Positions 10,830 to 20,997 of a stretch of 64,000 nt of DNA are shown one piece after another. Under the pieces are notes generated by a model. That model did not search any database. It saw only the letters and a program-made list of their open reading frames with translations, and had not been told where the DNA came from. Every line of letters starts with the position of its first letter. The stretch's first letter is position 1. A program made the translations under genes and the position numbers. Source of the DNA: Symbiodinium natans (taxonomy: Eukaryota > Sar > Dinophyceae > Suessiales > Symbiodiniaceae); NCBI GenBank assembly GCA_905221605.1, contig CAJNDS010000013.1:186001-250000 (forward strand). The letters are read 5' to 3'.

Positions 10830-10980
10830 AGGGTTTAAGGTTTAGGGTTTAGGGTTTAGGGGTTTAGGGGTTTAGGGGTTTAGGGGTTTAGGGGTTTAGG
10901 GGTTTGGGGGTTTGGGGGTTTAGGGGTTTAGGGGTTTAGGGGTTTAGGGGTTTAGGGTTTAGGGTTTGGGGTTTGGGGTT
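10830..10980. repeat. TTTAGGGG octamer array
   Basis: About 14 tandem octamers TTTAGGGG or TTTGGGGG with normal heptamers at each edge. A longer array of the same variant lies at 40455-40835. Confidence 0.9.
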
Positions 10981-11765
10981 TGCTTACCCAAATGTCCAAC
11001 ATCCAAAAACTCTACAGCCCCCCAACCTCGCCACAACCCCGTCTCGCATCAGGTGAGCCTTCGCCCGCAGTGCTGAAATCATTCCTGTTTGGCGGGAAGA
11101 TGGAGTGCTTGAATGCATGGCTTCCAAGTTTGCATCTTTGATGGGGGGGGGGGTAAATAATAAAACTAAACCCTAAAACCTAACCAAAACAGCCTAAACC
11201 CTAACCCAAAAAACCTTAAACCCTACACTCTCTTCTTTCTTCTTTGGTCCCCGGATCATCAACCCTGCTCCGGGGGCTTAAACCTTCGCTGCACTTTGGC
11301 GCCTGCCTAGAAATTCCAGTCATGAAGAAACCCTAAGCCCTAAACCCTAATTAAAGCCCAAACCCTAAACTCTAAACCCTAAACGCTAAAAAACTGTTAA
11401 AACCCATCAAACTTTCAAACCCGAAGAAGGGCCGAGGATCTAGTGCGGGAGTAAAGAACCACGGCGGAGCAAGTTGCGGAGATGGAATCTAGTCCTAAGA
11501 GAAAGCTAGGAATAACAAAGGTTTAGGGTTTCTAACTGGTTAGCATGAACCTGCTAGTGGTGGACACGCTTCTCCTTCCACCTTGCCTCCGAACTAACCC
11601 CTCAATTCTGAACCTCTGAACGTCCAAAGCCTACACCCTAAACTGTTACGGCCCAAAAACAACTCTAAACCCTAAACCCTAAACCCTAAACCCTAAACCC
11701 TAAACCCTCCACACCCTGAAGCCCAACCCAAGAGACAGGGAAGCTCAAGCTTGGGGGGCCCAAAA

Positions 11766-11955
11766 AACCACGTAAACATAAGGATCCTACCATTGGGGTA
11801 GAAGGGCCCCTCTAAGGGAGGATTCAACAAAACCCTAAACCCTAAACCCTCAACCCTCAACCCTCAAGCCTCAACCCTAAACCCTAAACCCTAACCCTAA
11901 ACACCCTAAACCCTAAACCCCGTTTGTAGGATCCTTATGTTTCTTTGGCTTTTTA
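11766..11955. mobile_element. Inverted repeat enclosing a telomere-type array
   Basis: Left arm ACATAAGGATCCTAC (11775-11791) and right arm GTAGGATCCTTATGT (11926-11940) are complementary. Between them lies a CCCTAAA array. It may be a short element whose interior has been expanded by telomere-type repeat. Confidence 0.55.
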
Positions 11956-11956
11956 T

Positions 11957-12028
11957 GGCTGTTACAGCTGGCCCGCCTCAATCGGCGAGCCGTTGCGCCA
12001 GCGGCTCTTGGTGGCATTGCCTGCGTTT
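11957..12028 (-). CDS. Exon candidate, possible last exon
   Basis: Acceptor GCAG|G. Reads NATKSRWRNGSPIEAGQL then TAA. It lies between the inverted repeat and a TTTAGGG block. The next island (12075-12150, minus) reads ASNAPWARVFWASMKRQP after AG|G. No family for either. Confidence 0.35.
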
Positions 12029-12495
12029 AGGGTTTAGGCTTTAGGGTTTAGGGTTTAGGATTTAGGGAGTTTCAGGGTTGACGCTTCATTGAAGCCCAGA
12101 ACACCCTAGCCCAGGGTGCATTTGAGGCCTGATAAAGCTCAATCTCGTTTAGGGTTTAGGGTTTAGGGTTTAAGGTTTAGGGTTTAGGGTTTAGGGTTTA
12201 GGGTTTAGGGTTTAGGGTTTAAGGTTTAAGGTTTAGGGTTTAGGGTTTAGGCTTTAGGGCTTCGGCTTTGCAATATCGGGATTGGGGCCCCAGAACTAAC
12301 CTAGGCCCAAGAGTAGCCGAGGAACAAAACAGGGTGCCCTTATTGGCTTACCCTAAACCCTAAACCCTAAACCCTAAACCCTAAACCCTAAGGCCTACTC
12401 TGGGTCCTAGGGACAACTCCTCAAGGAGAGGTTGGGGGTTGCGTGGTGAGAACATCATAGGCTTCCCTACACCCCCCTCTATACTACCCGCCCCG

Positions 12496-12585
12496 AAGGT
12501 TCCCCCCTTATAATAACCTTAACTAGGCTTAATTCTCCCTAAGCAGCCTTAATTATGAATGGGAACCTAGGGGGGGGGGGGGGGT
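12496..12585. mobile_element. MITE-like element related to family 1
   Basis: Imperfect inverted ends GAAGGTTCCCCCCTTATAAT and ATTATGAATGGGAACCTAGG followed by a G run. A cousin is at 41070-41165 (CCTAGGTTCCCCCCATAACT to TTATTTAAGGGGGAGG). Confidence 0.5.
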
Positions 12586-12668
12586 AGTAGCCCTAAACCC
12601 TAAGCCCTAAAACCCTAGAATAGACCCCCAAATAGAGGGGGTAGTAGGGGAACCCGTGAGAACAAGAA

Positions 12669-12731
12669 CTGCAAAGCCAGGTTGCCGAGGCTGTCGATCA
12701 TCACGCCCTCACCGTCCTCCGGGGTCGCACT
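12669..12731 (-). CDS. Exon candidate, unknown protein
   Basis: Exactly 21 codons between acceptor CGCAG and the next G-rich border, phase 0 (SATPEDGEGVMIDSLGNLAL). Strong G/C third positions. The EDGEGVMIDS stretch is faintly MORN-like (DGEG) but lacks the aromatic positions. Confidence 0.42.
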
Positions 12732-12939
12732 CTGCGGGAGGGTAAACCCCCTAAACCCTAAACCCCCTAAATCCGAAACCCTCAACCCGAAACCCTACAA
12801 ACCCGAAACCCTAAACCTTTGGATGTTTGGGGTTTTTATTTGTTATTGTTGAAGGCTTTCGGGCCTTAGGGTTGCGGGCGTGCCCCTAAAGCCTAAACCC
12901 TTAACCCCGAACCCGAAGCCCTAAAAACCAAGGCTGCCA

Positions 12940-13022
12940 TGCATTCAGCAGACTCTCCAGGTGCTGACGTGAACTCAAAGCATTGCAACGCAACTTTCGT
13001 GCCTGTGCCTTGGTAGGTCGCG
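12940..13022 (-). CDS. Exon candidate, unknown protein
   Basis: Minus open frame YQGTGTKVALQCFEFTSAPG continuing to ESAECMAAL. CCCTAAA-type sequence lies on the left and TTTAGGG on the right. No family. Confidence 0.38.
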
Positions 13023-13192
13023 TGAGAATTTGCTTCAGGGTTTAGGGTTTAGGGTTGAGAGTTTAGGGTTGAGGGCTTTGGGTAGTTTAGGGTTTGAGTG
13101 CCTGCGTTGCGCATGGCACCATGATTGGTGGGCATTTCCTGGTCAGGACGAGCCGCCCAAGGCCCTTTTGTCTTCGAGACACCCTCTGTGGA

Positions 13193-13423
13193 TCAGTTGA
13201 CAATGTTGAGACATGTGGCTGATCTAGATTGTGGCCCCGTTTTTGTCTGACGTCGTGCATGACTTATGGTTGAGGGTACTGCAAAGGCACCCATAGTACA
13301 GCCCAGCTTCCACATGAACCTCATCTCAAACCATGCGGCCCCCCACAAACACCCAGCCACAGCCACACATAGCTCGGACACGGGCCAGCAGCCCATCGGA
13401 AGCACTTCCAACAGCATGTCCAT
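13193..13423 (-). CDS. Long open frame, unknown, hydrophobic
   Basis: 77-codon minus open frame with a Cys/Trp-rich hydrophobic stretch (LCVAVAGCLWGAAWFEMRFM) that could be a membrane segment. No family. It lies in an unusually long repeat-free island (13090-13710). Confidence 0.3.
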   Translation of the reverse strand: MDMLLEVLPMGCWPVSELCVAVAGCLWGAAWFEMRFMWKLGCTMGAFAVPSTISHARRQTKTGPQSRSATCLNIVN

Positions 13424-13611
13424 GTAAGCATCTTAAAGAGCTGTTCTTGAAATAGGAGTTAGGGTTTTGGGCTTACGAAGCCCTTAACCAGAAGAGAGTT
13501 CTTAATGCACATATGTTTTGATATTCATAGATCTATCTACCTGTTTGTCGCTTCATTTCAAGTATCATTACAAAACGTATCCCCGTGTGCATAGCGCTGT
13601 GAGCGAGTGCC

Positions 13612-13700
13612 ATGCAGGTTGCGCCGGTTAGCCAGCTCGTGGAGTGTGATTTAGATGGAAATGGGCGAAGCCGGTTTGCAGCTCTCATGATTGTCGTGTT
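13612..13700 (+). other. Degenerate EF-hand-like stretch
   Basis: The plus strand reads VECDLDGNGRSRFAAL. Asp1, Asp3, Asn5 and Gly6 fit an EF-hand loop, but position 8 is Ser and position 12 is Ala, so calcium binding is unlikely. It is on the opposite strand to the recognisable exons. Probably coincidence or a relic. Confidence 0.15.
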
Positions 13701-13704
13701 TGCA

Positions 13705-13801
13705 GCTCTCTCTCGCTCTTTTTTTAAATCTCTTTCTCTCTCTCTCTCTCTTTTTTTCTCTCTCTCTCTCTCTCTTTTTTCTCTCTCTCTCTCTCTCTCT
13801 T
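13705..13801. repeat. (CT)n microsatellite with T runs
   Basis: About 95 bp of CT repeats interrupted by T6-T7 runs. A similar GA-rich tract lies at 49640-49752. Open frames across it are Ser/Leu or Arg/Glu read-throughs, not genes. Confidence 0.95.
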
Positions 13802-13839
13802 ATGCTTGCGCGTCGTAAGTGCCCTAGCCTCGACTCAGG

Positions 13840-13905
13840 CTTCGACGAGCCATTTGGCCACCCAGTCCACCTCCCTTCCCTGGGCAAAATGCGCAAATGG
13901 GCGAC
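13840..13905 (-). CDS. MORN-like exon, degenerate
   Basis: Acceptor TGGAG|G. Reads LPREGRWTGWPNGSS, which matches the core of a MORN unit (GxGxxxxPDG/NGS), and the DNA resembles the exon at 16832-16900. The first half is poorly conserved. MORN repeats are short beta-hairpin modules often linked to membranes or cytoskeleton. Confidence 0.45.
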
Positions 13906-13937
13906 CTCCAGTTGCAGTTCCAAGATGCCGCGTCTGG

Positions 13938-14014
13938 TTTAGGGTTTAGGGTTTAGGGTTTAGGGTTTAGGGTTTAGGGTTTAGGGTTTAGGGTTTAGGG
14001 TTTAGGGTTTAGGG
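13938..14014. repeat. TTTAGGG array
   Basis: Eleven near-perfect units between the MORN-like exon and the next island. Confidence 0.95.
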
Positions 14015-14017
14015 TTT

Positions 14018-14153
14018 CCACAGGTCGGGCTCCACGCGGCAGCTATCTGAATAACGTTCCAGTGGCTCCAGCGGGCCCTCCCGGATCTCTTCAAGAATAC
14101 CCCGAAATCCCACGGCGATGCACAAGCATGCCACGTCCAATCTCTTCATCCTC
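14018..14153 (-). CDS. Exon candidate, unknown protein
   Basis: Open for about 45 codons after an AGAAG|G acceptor: RMKRLDVACLCIAVGFRGIL, then EEIREGPLEPLERYSDS and more. The plus strand is also open (RAPRGSYLNNVPVAPAGPPG). Minus agrees with the MORN exons on either side. Confidence 0.4.
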
Positions 14154-14381
14154 CTTCTATCAGATCATCATCCTCCGTCCACAGGGAGAAAAAGCTGACC
14201 GGCCCTAATTAAACTCTAGCCCTAAACCCTAAACCCTAAACCCTGAACCCTAACCCCGAAAAACGACTTGCCCCGCCCCTCCCAAAAGCCAAAACACAAA
14301 GCCGAAATACCTGCTTACCCTGAATACCCCAAATGCCCTAGAACCCCTAAGTACCCTAAACACCCTAAGCTTCAAATGGTC

Positions 14382-14419
14382 CTGCTTGCCGTTGGCCCAC
14401 TGTCCCTCGTACTTTCGGC
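14382..14419 (-). CDS. MORN-repeat exon fragment
   Basis: 38 nt, acceptor GACAAG|G, apparent GA donor AAGCAG|GACC. Reads RKYEGQWANGKQ, the YxGxWxxGK half of a MORN unit. One of five MORN-type islands between 13.8 and 17.6 kb, taken as pieces of one gene (inference). CCCTAAA-type repeat lies on the left and a weak TTAGGG on the right. Confidence 0.65.
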
Positions 14420-14472
14420 CTTGTCGGAGGGCGTTTGGCGTTTGGGGGGCGCAACTTAGGGCTTGCTCAATA

Positions 14473-14604
14473 TCTAAGAAATATTCAACATACCCCTTGG
14501 GCATACCCCTGAAGAGAAACTGAGGGGTATGGTAAAATCCTTCCTTACATTCTCCGTTTAGAGGTTAAGGGGTATGGGTTTGTATGTTGAATTATTCTTA
14601 GAGA
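14473..14604. mobile_element. MITE-like element, family 6
   Basis: 132 bp. Left end TCTAAGAAATATTCAACATA then CCCCTT; right end AAGGGGTATGGG then ATGTTGAATTATTCTTAGA. Inverted repeat of about 25 bp with small indels. No coding capacity. Confidence 0.7.
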
Positions 14605-14644
14605 AGATGGGGCCCTAAAGGGAGAACCCTTATTTACCCCTTGT

Positions 14645-14722
14645 AGACCCTAAGCCCTAAACCCTAAACCCTAAACCCTAAACCCTAAACCCTAAACCCT
14701 AAACCCTAAACCCTAAACCCTA
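14645..14722. repeat. CCCTAAA array
   Basis: About ten units, followed by a unique stretch (14723-14800) that resembles the ends of family-3 elements (GGGCCC...CATGCAACTTCTC). Confidence 0.9.
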
Positions 14723-15426
14723 TAAAGCCTCAGGGCCCATACTTCAGAACCCTGTAAAGAGGGTACGGGCCCGGACTCAGGCGCCATGCAACTTCTCATA
14801 GACCTATAAACCCTAAACCTACCCCCTCGTCAGAGTTTAGGGTTTAGGGTTTGGGGTTTAGGGTTTAGGGTTGAGGGTTGAGGGTTTATTTAGGGTTAGG
14901 GCTGCAGCGTTCGCAGGGTTGCAGGGCTGAGGTTGTGGAAATCCAAGATTGCATGCCACACTTCGATCTACTTGCTAGGCAGTTCATGGTTCTAACCCTA
15001 AACCCTGAACCCTAAACGCTAAACGGGTTTCCAAGGCTTGGCAGGCAGATGTTACGATACTTAGAAGGCCTGGAAAGCAAACCAGCCCTATAAACCCTCC
15101 TGTTGTAAGCCCCGTCAACCCTACAAGCCCTACAGGGTTTGGGGTTAAGGGTTTACCCTTTAAGTCCAGAAGCCCTGAAGTAATATAACCCGAAACCCCA
15201 AAACCCGAAAACCCCTAAAACCCCTAAAACCCTAACACCCTAGTAGAGTGCCCTAACACCTTAACACCCTAAACCCTAAATCTTGCGCCCCAAACCCTAA
15301 ATCTTGAGCCCTAAACCCTATGCTATACCCGGGAAACCCTAAACCCTACACCCTAAACCCTAAACCCTAAACCCTAAACCCTAAACCCCAAACCCTAAAC
15401 CCTATATCCGGGAACAGAGGCTCAGG

Positions 15427-15496
15427 CCGTCTGGCCAGGTCAGTGTGCCCTGCCCGTGCCGGAAGTCATTCTTGTACTCGCCCTCGTACCGAGAAC
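15427..15496 (-). CDS. MORN-repeat exon
   Basis: Acceptor CTTCGAG|G. Reads YEGEYKNDFRHGQGTLTWPD then G, a textbook MORN unit with the expected spacing of Tyr, Gly and Trp/Pro/Asp/Gly. The donor is uncertain. Flanked by CCCTAAA (15330-15402) on the left and TTTAGGG (from 15515) on the right. The best MORN match in the window. Confidence 0.85.
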
Positions 15497-15509
15497 CTCG
15501 AAGTCAGCC

Positions 15510-15800
15510 CGGGGGTTTGGGGTTTAGGGTTTAGGGTTTAGGGTTTAGGGTTTAGGGTTTAGGGTTTAGGGTTTAGGGTTTAGGGTTTAGGGTTTGGGGT
15601 TTGGGGTTTAGGGTTTAGGGTTTAGGGTTTAGGGCTTAGGGTTTAGGGTTTCGGTTTGGGGTTTAGGGTTTAGGGTTTAGGGTTTAGGGTTTAGGGTTTA
15701 GGGTTTAGGGTTTCGGGTTTAGGGTTTGGGGTTTGGGGTTTAGGGTTTAGGGTTTAGGGTTTAGGGTTTAGGGTTTAGGGTTTAGGGTTTCGGGCTTAGG
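15510..15800. repeat. Long TTTAGGG array
   Basis: About 40 units, mostly perfect, with scattered TTTGGGG, TTTCGGG and CTTAGGG variants. It is the sense-upstream flank of the MORN exon at 15427. Confidence 0.95.
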
Positions 15801-15814
15801 GCTTCGGGCTTAGG

Positions 15815-15925
15815 GCCTAGGGTTGCGAAGGGCGGAGGTGTAGGAAGCTTTGCAGATTTGCTGCTATAGGATTGAGCCAGAAAACCTTCATGTTCCGAAG
15901 CATCTGACTGAGGTGCGGGCTGGAT
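15815..15925 (-). CDS. Possible exon, Ser/Pro-rich
   Basis: Minus open frame SDASEHEGFLAQSYSSKSAK then LPTPPPFAT. TTTAGGG-type repeat lies on both sides. No family. The next island (16043-16290) is open on both strands (minus LLGRVLRNVWRG and FLKTRGGRMSGTWVFEKWRG; plus AKRFAELCRAGWDDLRTMR), so its strand is unresolved. Confidence 0.33.
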
Positions 15926-16439
15926 GTTTAGGGTTTAGGGTTTAGGGTTTCGGGTTTAGGGTTTGGGGTCCGCCGACCCTGGCGGCGTCCTCCTTACCCC
16001 CCCAAAACGCGGGGGGGGGGGGGGGACCCCACCCACGCTGTCTTGTCCTGGTGCTACCCCCTACCCCCCGCCAAACGTTTCGCAGAACTCTGCCGAGCAG
16101 GCTGGGATGATCTTCGAACCATGCGAGCGGGTTTAGACCTCTCAACTGTGCTCCAGCGGGGTCGGCGGCTTGAGCCGGAGGCTCTTAAATTTAGGGTTTC
16201 GGGCACCTCGCCACTTTTCAAATACCCAGGTGCCGGACATCCTTCCTCCCCGTGTCTTCAGGAACTGGGTGCTGCTCCCTTCATCTCCTCCTCATAATTA
16301 CCACCCTAAACCCTAACCCTAAACGCTTCTGAGGGGTGCATTCGGGCACCGCGGGTCGTAGGATGGTTGTACACTCCGTTATTATCTCGGAAACTACCGA
16401 CCTGAAAATGGGCCTAGACAGAAAACCCGATTAGTTGAC

Positions 16440-16815
16440 CCCAAGCCCTAAACACTCCAAACCCTTGCCAGGTCCTGCAATCAAGCCAGCCCTAGGCCCT
16501 AAAACCCCAACCCCGAAAGTCCCCCAAAACCCGAAACAGGCCCTAGGCCCCCAAGCCCCTTAAACCCCTTAAAGCTCTTTGTTGGAGACTAAGCCCTAAA
16601 ACACCTTAAAGGCCACTTAAACCCGAAACATTTCGGCCCCAATCCCCCAAGCTCCTAAAACCCCTTAAAGACCTTTGAACCCTAAACCCTAAACCCGGAA
16701 CCCTAAACCCTAAGCCCCCGAGCCCCTCACACCCCTTAAAGCCCTTTGTTGGAGACACCCTAAACCCTAAACCCTAAACCCTTAAACCCCTTTAAAGCCC
16801 TGTGTTGGAGACAAC
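16440..16815. repeat. CCCCTTAAAG-GTTGGAGAC dispersed tandem repeat
   Basis: A unit of the form CCCCTTAAAGCYCTTTGTTGGAGAC occurs three times (ends near 16589, 16756 and 16812) within C-rich degenerate telomere-type repeat, with a partial copy near 16675. It is not part of the heptamer itself. Confidence 0.6.
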
Positions 16816-16831
16816 CACGCTTGGGTTCGAG

Positions 16832-16900
16832 CCATCTGGCCAAGTCATAGCCCCCTTCCCGGACATGTGGCCCTTCTGCCACGCTCCCACGTAGACGCGC
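16832..16900 (-). CDS. MORN-repeat exon
   Basis: 69 nt, acceptor CCTCGAG|G. Reads VYVGAWQKGHMSGKGAMTWP then DG, a full MORN unit (YxGxWxxGxxxGxGxxxWPDG). The donor is not clear. Flanks are CCCTAAA on the left and TTTAGGG on the right, as for its neighbours. Confidence 0.8.
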
Positions 16901-16949
16901 CTCGAGGGAGCTTAGGGTTTTGGGTCTTATGAAGGGTTTGGGGTTTGCC

Positions 16950-17011
16950 AAAGGTTTAGGGTTTAGGGTTTAGGGTTTAGGGTTTAGGGTTTAGGGTTTA
17001 GGGTTTAGGGT

Positions 17012-17043
<32 letters not shown>

Positions 17044-17045
17044 TG
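16950..17045. repeat. TTTAGGG changing to TTGAGGG
   Basis: About eight TTTAGGG units followed by six TTGAGGG units. The abrupt change of unit points to local amplification of one variant. 17046-17460 beyond is unique or degenerate with no recognised gene. Confidence 0.85.
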
Positions 17046-17520
17046 TTTACACAGGTGTAGGAGGGAGGGCGGTGGAGGTTTAGGGCTTCGAACTAGGGCT
17101 CAGGGTTGTAACTGTTGAAGCACCTTAGGGTCTAGGGTGTTGCATAGGGGCAGGCAGAAGCTTAGCCTATGGTCCATGCCCGGGTCGTACACCCCTAAAC
17201 CCTGAAACCCTGCGGGGTGCGATCTTTTTCGGGGCTTCCCAGAGCATTTTCACAAAAGGTGCACCACCGACGGACACTACAGGGTTTAACAAAGGGCCTG
17301 GGCTTGGGGTCTGGCTAGGGTTTACTTACACTAACCCTGCACGCCAGCAAAAGGGGCCGCAGATGATCAGTCCCCTTAACTCTTAAACCCCAAGCCCTAA
17401 ACCGAAAACACCAAGAGCTTTGGGCTTTTCCGTATTAACCATAAACCCCACACCTTCACAGTAAACCCTAAACCCTAAACGTAAACCCTAAACCCCACAC
17501 ATTCGCTGTGGGCCCCCGGC

Positions 17521-17576
17521 CCATCAGAGAAGTGATACGTGCCCTCTCCGTCCATGCGGTCGTTGTTGAACTGGCC
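17521..17576 (-). CDS. MORN-repeat exon
   Basis: 56 nt, acceptor TTTCAG|G, apparent GC donor GATGG|GCCG. Reads GQFNNDRMDGEGTYHFSDG, a near-complete MORN unit. CCCTAAA on the left, TTTAGGG (17594-17670) on the right. Confidence 0.8.
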
Positions 17577-17679
17577 CTGAAACTTGATCTCGTGTTTAGG
17601 GTTTAGGGTTTAGGGTTTAGGGTTTAGGGTTTAGGGTTTAGGGTTTAGGGTGTAGGGTTTAGGGTTTAGGATTCAGGGC

Positions 17680-18255
17680 TTAGGATTCAGGCTTAGGATT
17701 CAGGCTTTAAGGTATAGGAGGTTTGCCATACCTGAGCCCTAGGCCATTCTGTTGAAAGCAGGTTTAGTGCTTTGGGTTTAAGGCTTACAAGGTTCAGGAT
17801 TGAGATAAGCCCTGAACCCTAAACCCACCCCAAACCCTCGGCCATGTCGACCGTGAGTCCAGAAAGGAAGGAAGTGAGACTAAACCCTCAACCCTAAAGC
17901 CTCAACCCGAAACCCTAAACCCTAGAACCTAGACCCTAAACCCAAAACCCCGCTAAAACGCTAAGCACTAAAACCTGAACCCTTAACAGTGCAAACAGAA
18001 CTAGGGTTAAAGAGGGTGTGAAAGCATATTCGGACTGACTTAGGGTTTAGGGGTTTAGGGTTGGACGGTCTAGGGGGGTTTAGGGTTTACGGCTTTGGGG
18101 TTTAGGGCTTACGGGTTTAGGGCCAGGGGTTTTGGCTTAAGGGGTTGTAGGGTTTATATAGGGTTCAGGGGGCTTCAAGGGTTTCGGGTTTAGGGGGCTT
18201 AGGCTTCAAGGGTTAGCGGCTTAGGGTTTTGGGAATTCCAGCTTAAGGTTTCAGG
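17680..18255. other. Degenerate telomere-type repeat, no gene
   Basis: TTTAGGG and CCCTAAA patches diverged to TTCAGGCTTAGGA and similar, with a short island at 17830-17890. No exon with family support. Confidence 0.5.
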
Positions 18256-18261
18256 GGTTTA

Positions 18262-18345
18262 GCGTCAAGATCACCTCCCAAACACCCTCGAAATGCTGAA
18301 GGATGCTGCGGGGCTGGGGATTCTTGATGCAACGAGCACCAAGAC
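18262..18345 (-). CDS. Exon candidate, unknown protein
   Basis: Minus open frame CLGARCIKNPQPRSILQHFE continuing GVWEVIL. An AG lies inside (TCAAG|AATCCCC). It sits between degenerate TTTAGG and CCCTAAA tracts. No family. Confidence 0.38.
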
Positions 18346-18799
18346 AAGGGACCCTAAAAACCCCAAACCCAGAAACCCTAACACCAAAAAAAACTAAAAC
18401 CCTAAACCCTGAACCCTGAACCCTAAACCCTGAACCCTAAACCCTAACCCCTAACCCCGAAACCCTAACCCCTAAACCCTAAACCCTAAACCTAGACCCT
18501 AGACCCTAGACCCTAGACCCCTAGACCCTAGACCCTAAACCCTAAACCCTTAGGGAACCCGATCTTTGGGAGAAGCAGCCCAGGCCACCCCAGACCCTAA
18601 AGCCTCAAAGCACGAAAAGGCCTCGATCCCTAGGCCTTAATCCCCTAAGGGTATAGGGTTTAGGGTTTAGGGTTTAGGGGTTTAACCCAACCGTTTTAAG
18701 AAAACCTTATTATACGTTTTAAGGGTTTAGAGTCTAGGGTTTGGGGTTTGGGGTTTAGCGTTTGAGGTTTTAGGTTAAGGGCTCAGGGCCCCAGGGTTC

Positions 18800-18889
18800 C
18801 CTGCGATGCAGCTTTTTGTACGGTACATGCACGCCGCGCGGGCGGCGAGGGGGTCCACGATTTGACGAACCATACCCCGATAAGGCTTG
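18800..18889 (-). CDS. Exon candidate, unknown protein
   Basis: Acceptor ATCAAG|C. Reads PYRGMVRQIVDPLAARAACM with a high share of G/C third positions. No family recognised; a second frame is also open. Confidence 0.35.
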
Positions 18890-19589
18890 ATGGAGGAGGG
18901 TCTTCTTTGTGGTGGTTTGGATTTCGGGATTTAGGGATTTAGGGTTTAGGCTTTAGGGATTCGGGATATAGGGTTTAAGGATCTAGGGTCCTGGGGTCTT
19001 AGGGTCTTAGGGTTTTAGGGTTCTAGGGTTTTAGGGTTTCAGGGATTTTAGGGTTGAGTTTTGGGTTTAGGAGCTAGGGAAACCGAACATCTGCAACCCA
19101 CGCAACTACTCCATAAGATGGTGAAACCGTGAAGCTTCACGGGCGCTGCCGCAGGAGTGGTGCCTCTACAACGTGCTTAAGGAACCCGAATGTGAGCCCT
19201 AAACCCTAAACCCTAAACCCTAAACCTTATACCCTAAACCCTGAAGCCTCAAGGGCTGCGGGAATAGCGCATAGGGTTCAAGGTCTTAGTTGAGTTGTCT
19301 AGGGGCAAAAAGTTAGGGGCTCCAAAACATTCTCTGCATCCACTTCCCACTTCCCTAAGCCCCAACACTGAAACCCTGAACCTAAACCCTAAACCCTAAA
19401 CCCCAAACCCTAAACCCTCAACCCTAAACCTTAAACCCTAAACCGTAGAAAGGGCCGTAAAAGTTTCGAGTGCCAGGTTCAACCGGACTGAAGAGGGTTT
19501 AGGGTTTAGGGTTTAGGGCCCCCTGAACACGTGGCCTCCCCCTAAACCCTAAACCCTAAATGCTAAACCCTAAACCCTCAACCCTGAAA

Positions 19590-19690
19590 GGGATGTACAG
19601 GGGTATGACGCATCCACAGTCCAGCATCCTCCCCGCAGTTCTGGCGCCCATGAGTCCGGGGCAACGACGACTCACGGTCCCCCCCTAAAC
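19590..19690 (-). CDS. Possible exon, frame unresolved
   Basis: All three minus frames are open across the island, for example RTHGRQNCGEDAGLWMRH. CCCTAAA-type repeat lies on both sides. Only weak evidence that it is coding. Confidence 0.22.
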
Positions 19691-19976
19691 CCCAAACCCT
19701 AAAGGGTCTAGGGTTTAGGGTTTAGGCTTTATAGGGTTTGGGGAAGGTTTAGGGTTTAGGGTTTAGGGTTTAGGGAAGACCAACCCCATCATGATTTTAG
19801 GGTCCAAAAGGGAGGGGTTTAGGGTTTAGGGTTTCGGGTAACCCAAGGATATCTGATACTCCCCACTGCTCCTAAGCTCCTTCAGAACCCCTTAAGTTTC
19901 TCCAGGCAATTACCCCACTCCTTTAGGAACCATACAAGAAACATCCTCAAACCATAGAAGCCCTTCGGCCTCTCAA

Positions 19977-20255
19977 CCCTAAACCCTAAACCCTAAACCC
20001 TAAACCCTAAACCCTAAACCCTAAACCCTAAACCCATAAACCCTAAACCCTAAACCCTAAACCCTAAACCCTAAACCCTAAACCCTAAACCCTAAACCCT
20101 AAACCCTAAACCCTAAACCCTAAACCCTAAACCCTAAACCCCCTTAACCCTAAACCCTAAACCCTAAACCCTAAACCCTAAACCCTAAACCCTAAACCCT
20201 AAACCCTAAACCCTAAACCCTAAACCCTAAACCCTAAACCCCCTTAACCCTAAGC
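19977..20255. repeat. Long CCCTAAA array
   Basis: About 38 units, almost all perfect, with an identical interruption CCCCCTTAACCC near 20136 and 20240. The duplicated interruption implies that a block of roughly 100 bp was itself tandemly duplicated. Confidence 0.95.
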
Positions 20256-20339
20256 CCTAAGCCCTGAGCCTCAAGAGTCGGCAGGAGCAAGAACCAGAGG
20301 CAGCCAATCAAATCCTGCAGCCTCCTCCTGCCTCGCTTC

Positions 20340-20530
20340 TAGCTTAAAGGTTAGGGTTTTAGGCTTTAGGGTCAGGGGTTTGAAGTTAAAGGTTAGGGTT
20401 TTAGGCTTTAGGGTCAGGGGTTTGAAGTTAAAGGTTAGGGTTTTAGGCTTTAGGTTCTAGGGTTTAGGGTTCTAGGGGTTTGAAGTTAAAGGTTAGGGTT
20501 TTAGGCTTTAGGTTCTAGGGTTTAGGGTTT
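20340..20530. repeat. Minisatellite, unit about 43 bp
   Basis: Four copies of a unit beginning AAAGGTTAGGGTTTTAGGCT and ending AGGGGTTTGAAGTT. The last two carry an extra TTTAGGTTCTAGGG segment. A telomere-like heptamer has become part of a longer unit. Confidence 0.85.
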
Positions 20531-20926
20531 AGGGTCTTGGGTTGCGGGTTTTGGGTTATAGGGCTCAGGTTTCGGGGTTTAGGGTTGTAAAGGGTTGTAC
20601 GGGGGTTTCTAGGGGGTTGTTTTGGGTTTTAGGGCTAGGGTTTACGCTGTTATAGGGTTGTTTTGGGTTTGAGGGTTCAGCTTGACATTCTTGAAAAGCA
20701 GTCATACTGCAACCCTAAACCCTAAACCCTAAACCCTAAACCCTAAACCCGAAGCCCTAAACCCTCACTATCAGAGCTGCTTGGATTTTGGGCGCAGTTG
20801 GAGTGTAGGGTTGTAGGACCTCTGGTTGGGTAAGTTCTGCCTAAACTTGCCTAAACCCTAAACCTTATAAACGCTAAACCCTAAACCCTAAACCCTAAAA
20901 CCTATACCCTAAACCGCTGGGAGAAC

Positions 20927-20974
20927 GTAGCCGCGCGAGTGAAACATGGAAGCTGCCCACAGTTGAAGCCGCAC
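20927..20974 (-). CDS. Exon candidate, kinase-like helix E
   Basis: 48 nt, 16 codons, phase 0 at both ends, acceptor AAAAG|G and GT donor. Reads VRLQLWAASMFHSRGY, reminiscent of the helix before the catalytic HRD loop of protein kinases (HSRGY then VHRD expected in the next exon). That next exon was not found, so the call is weak. Confidence 0.35.
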
Positions 20975-20997
20975 CTTTTGCGCTTTCGCTACAATCT

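Noticed and set aside
13612-13700. Calcium-binding EF-hand gene on plus
   Set aside because: Loop positions 8 and 12 are wrong, it is on the opposite strand to the recognisable exons, and it runs straight into a CT microsatellite.
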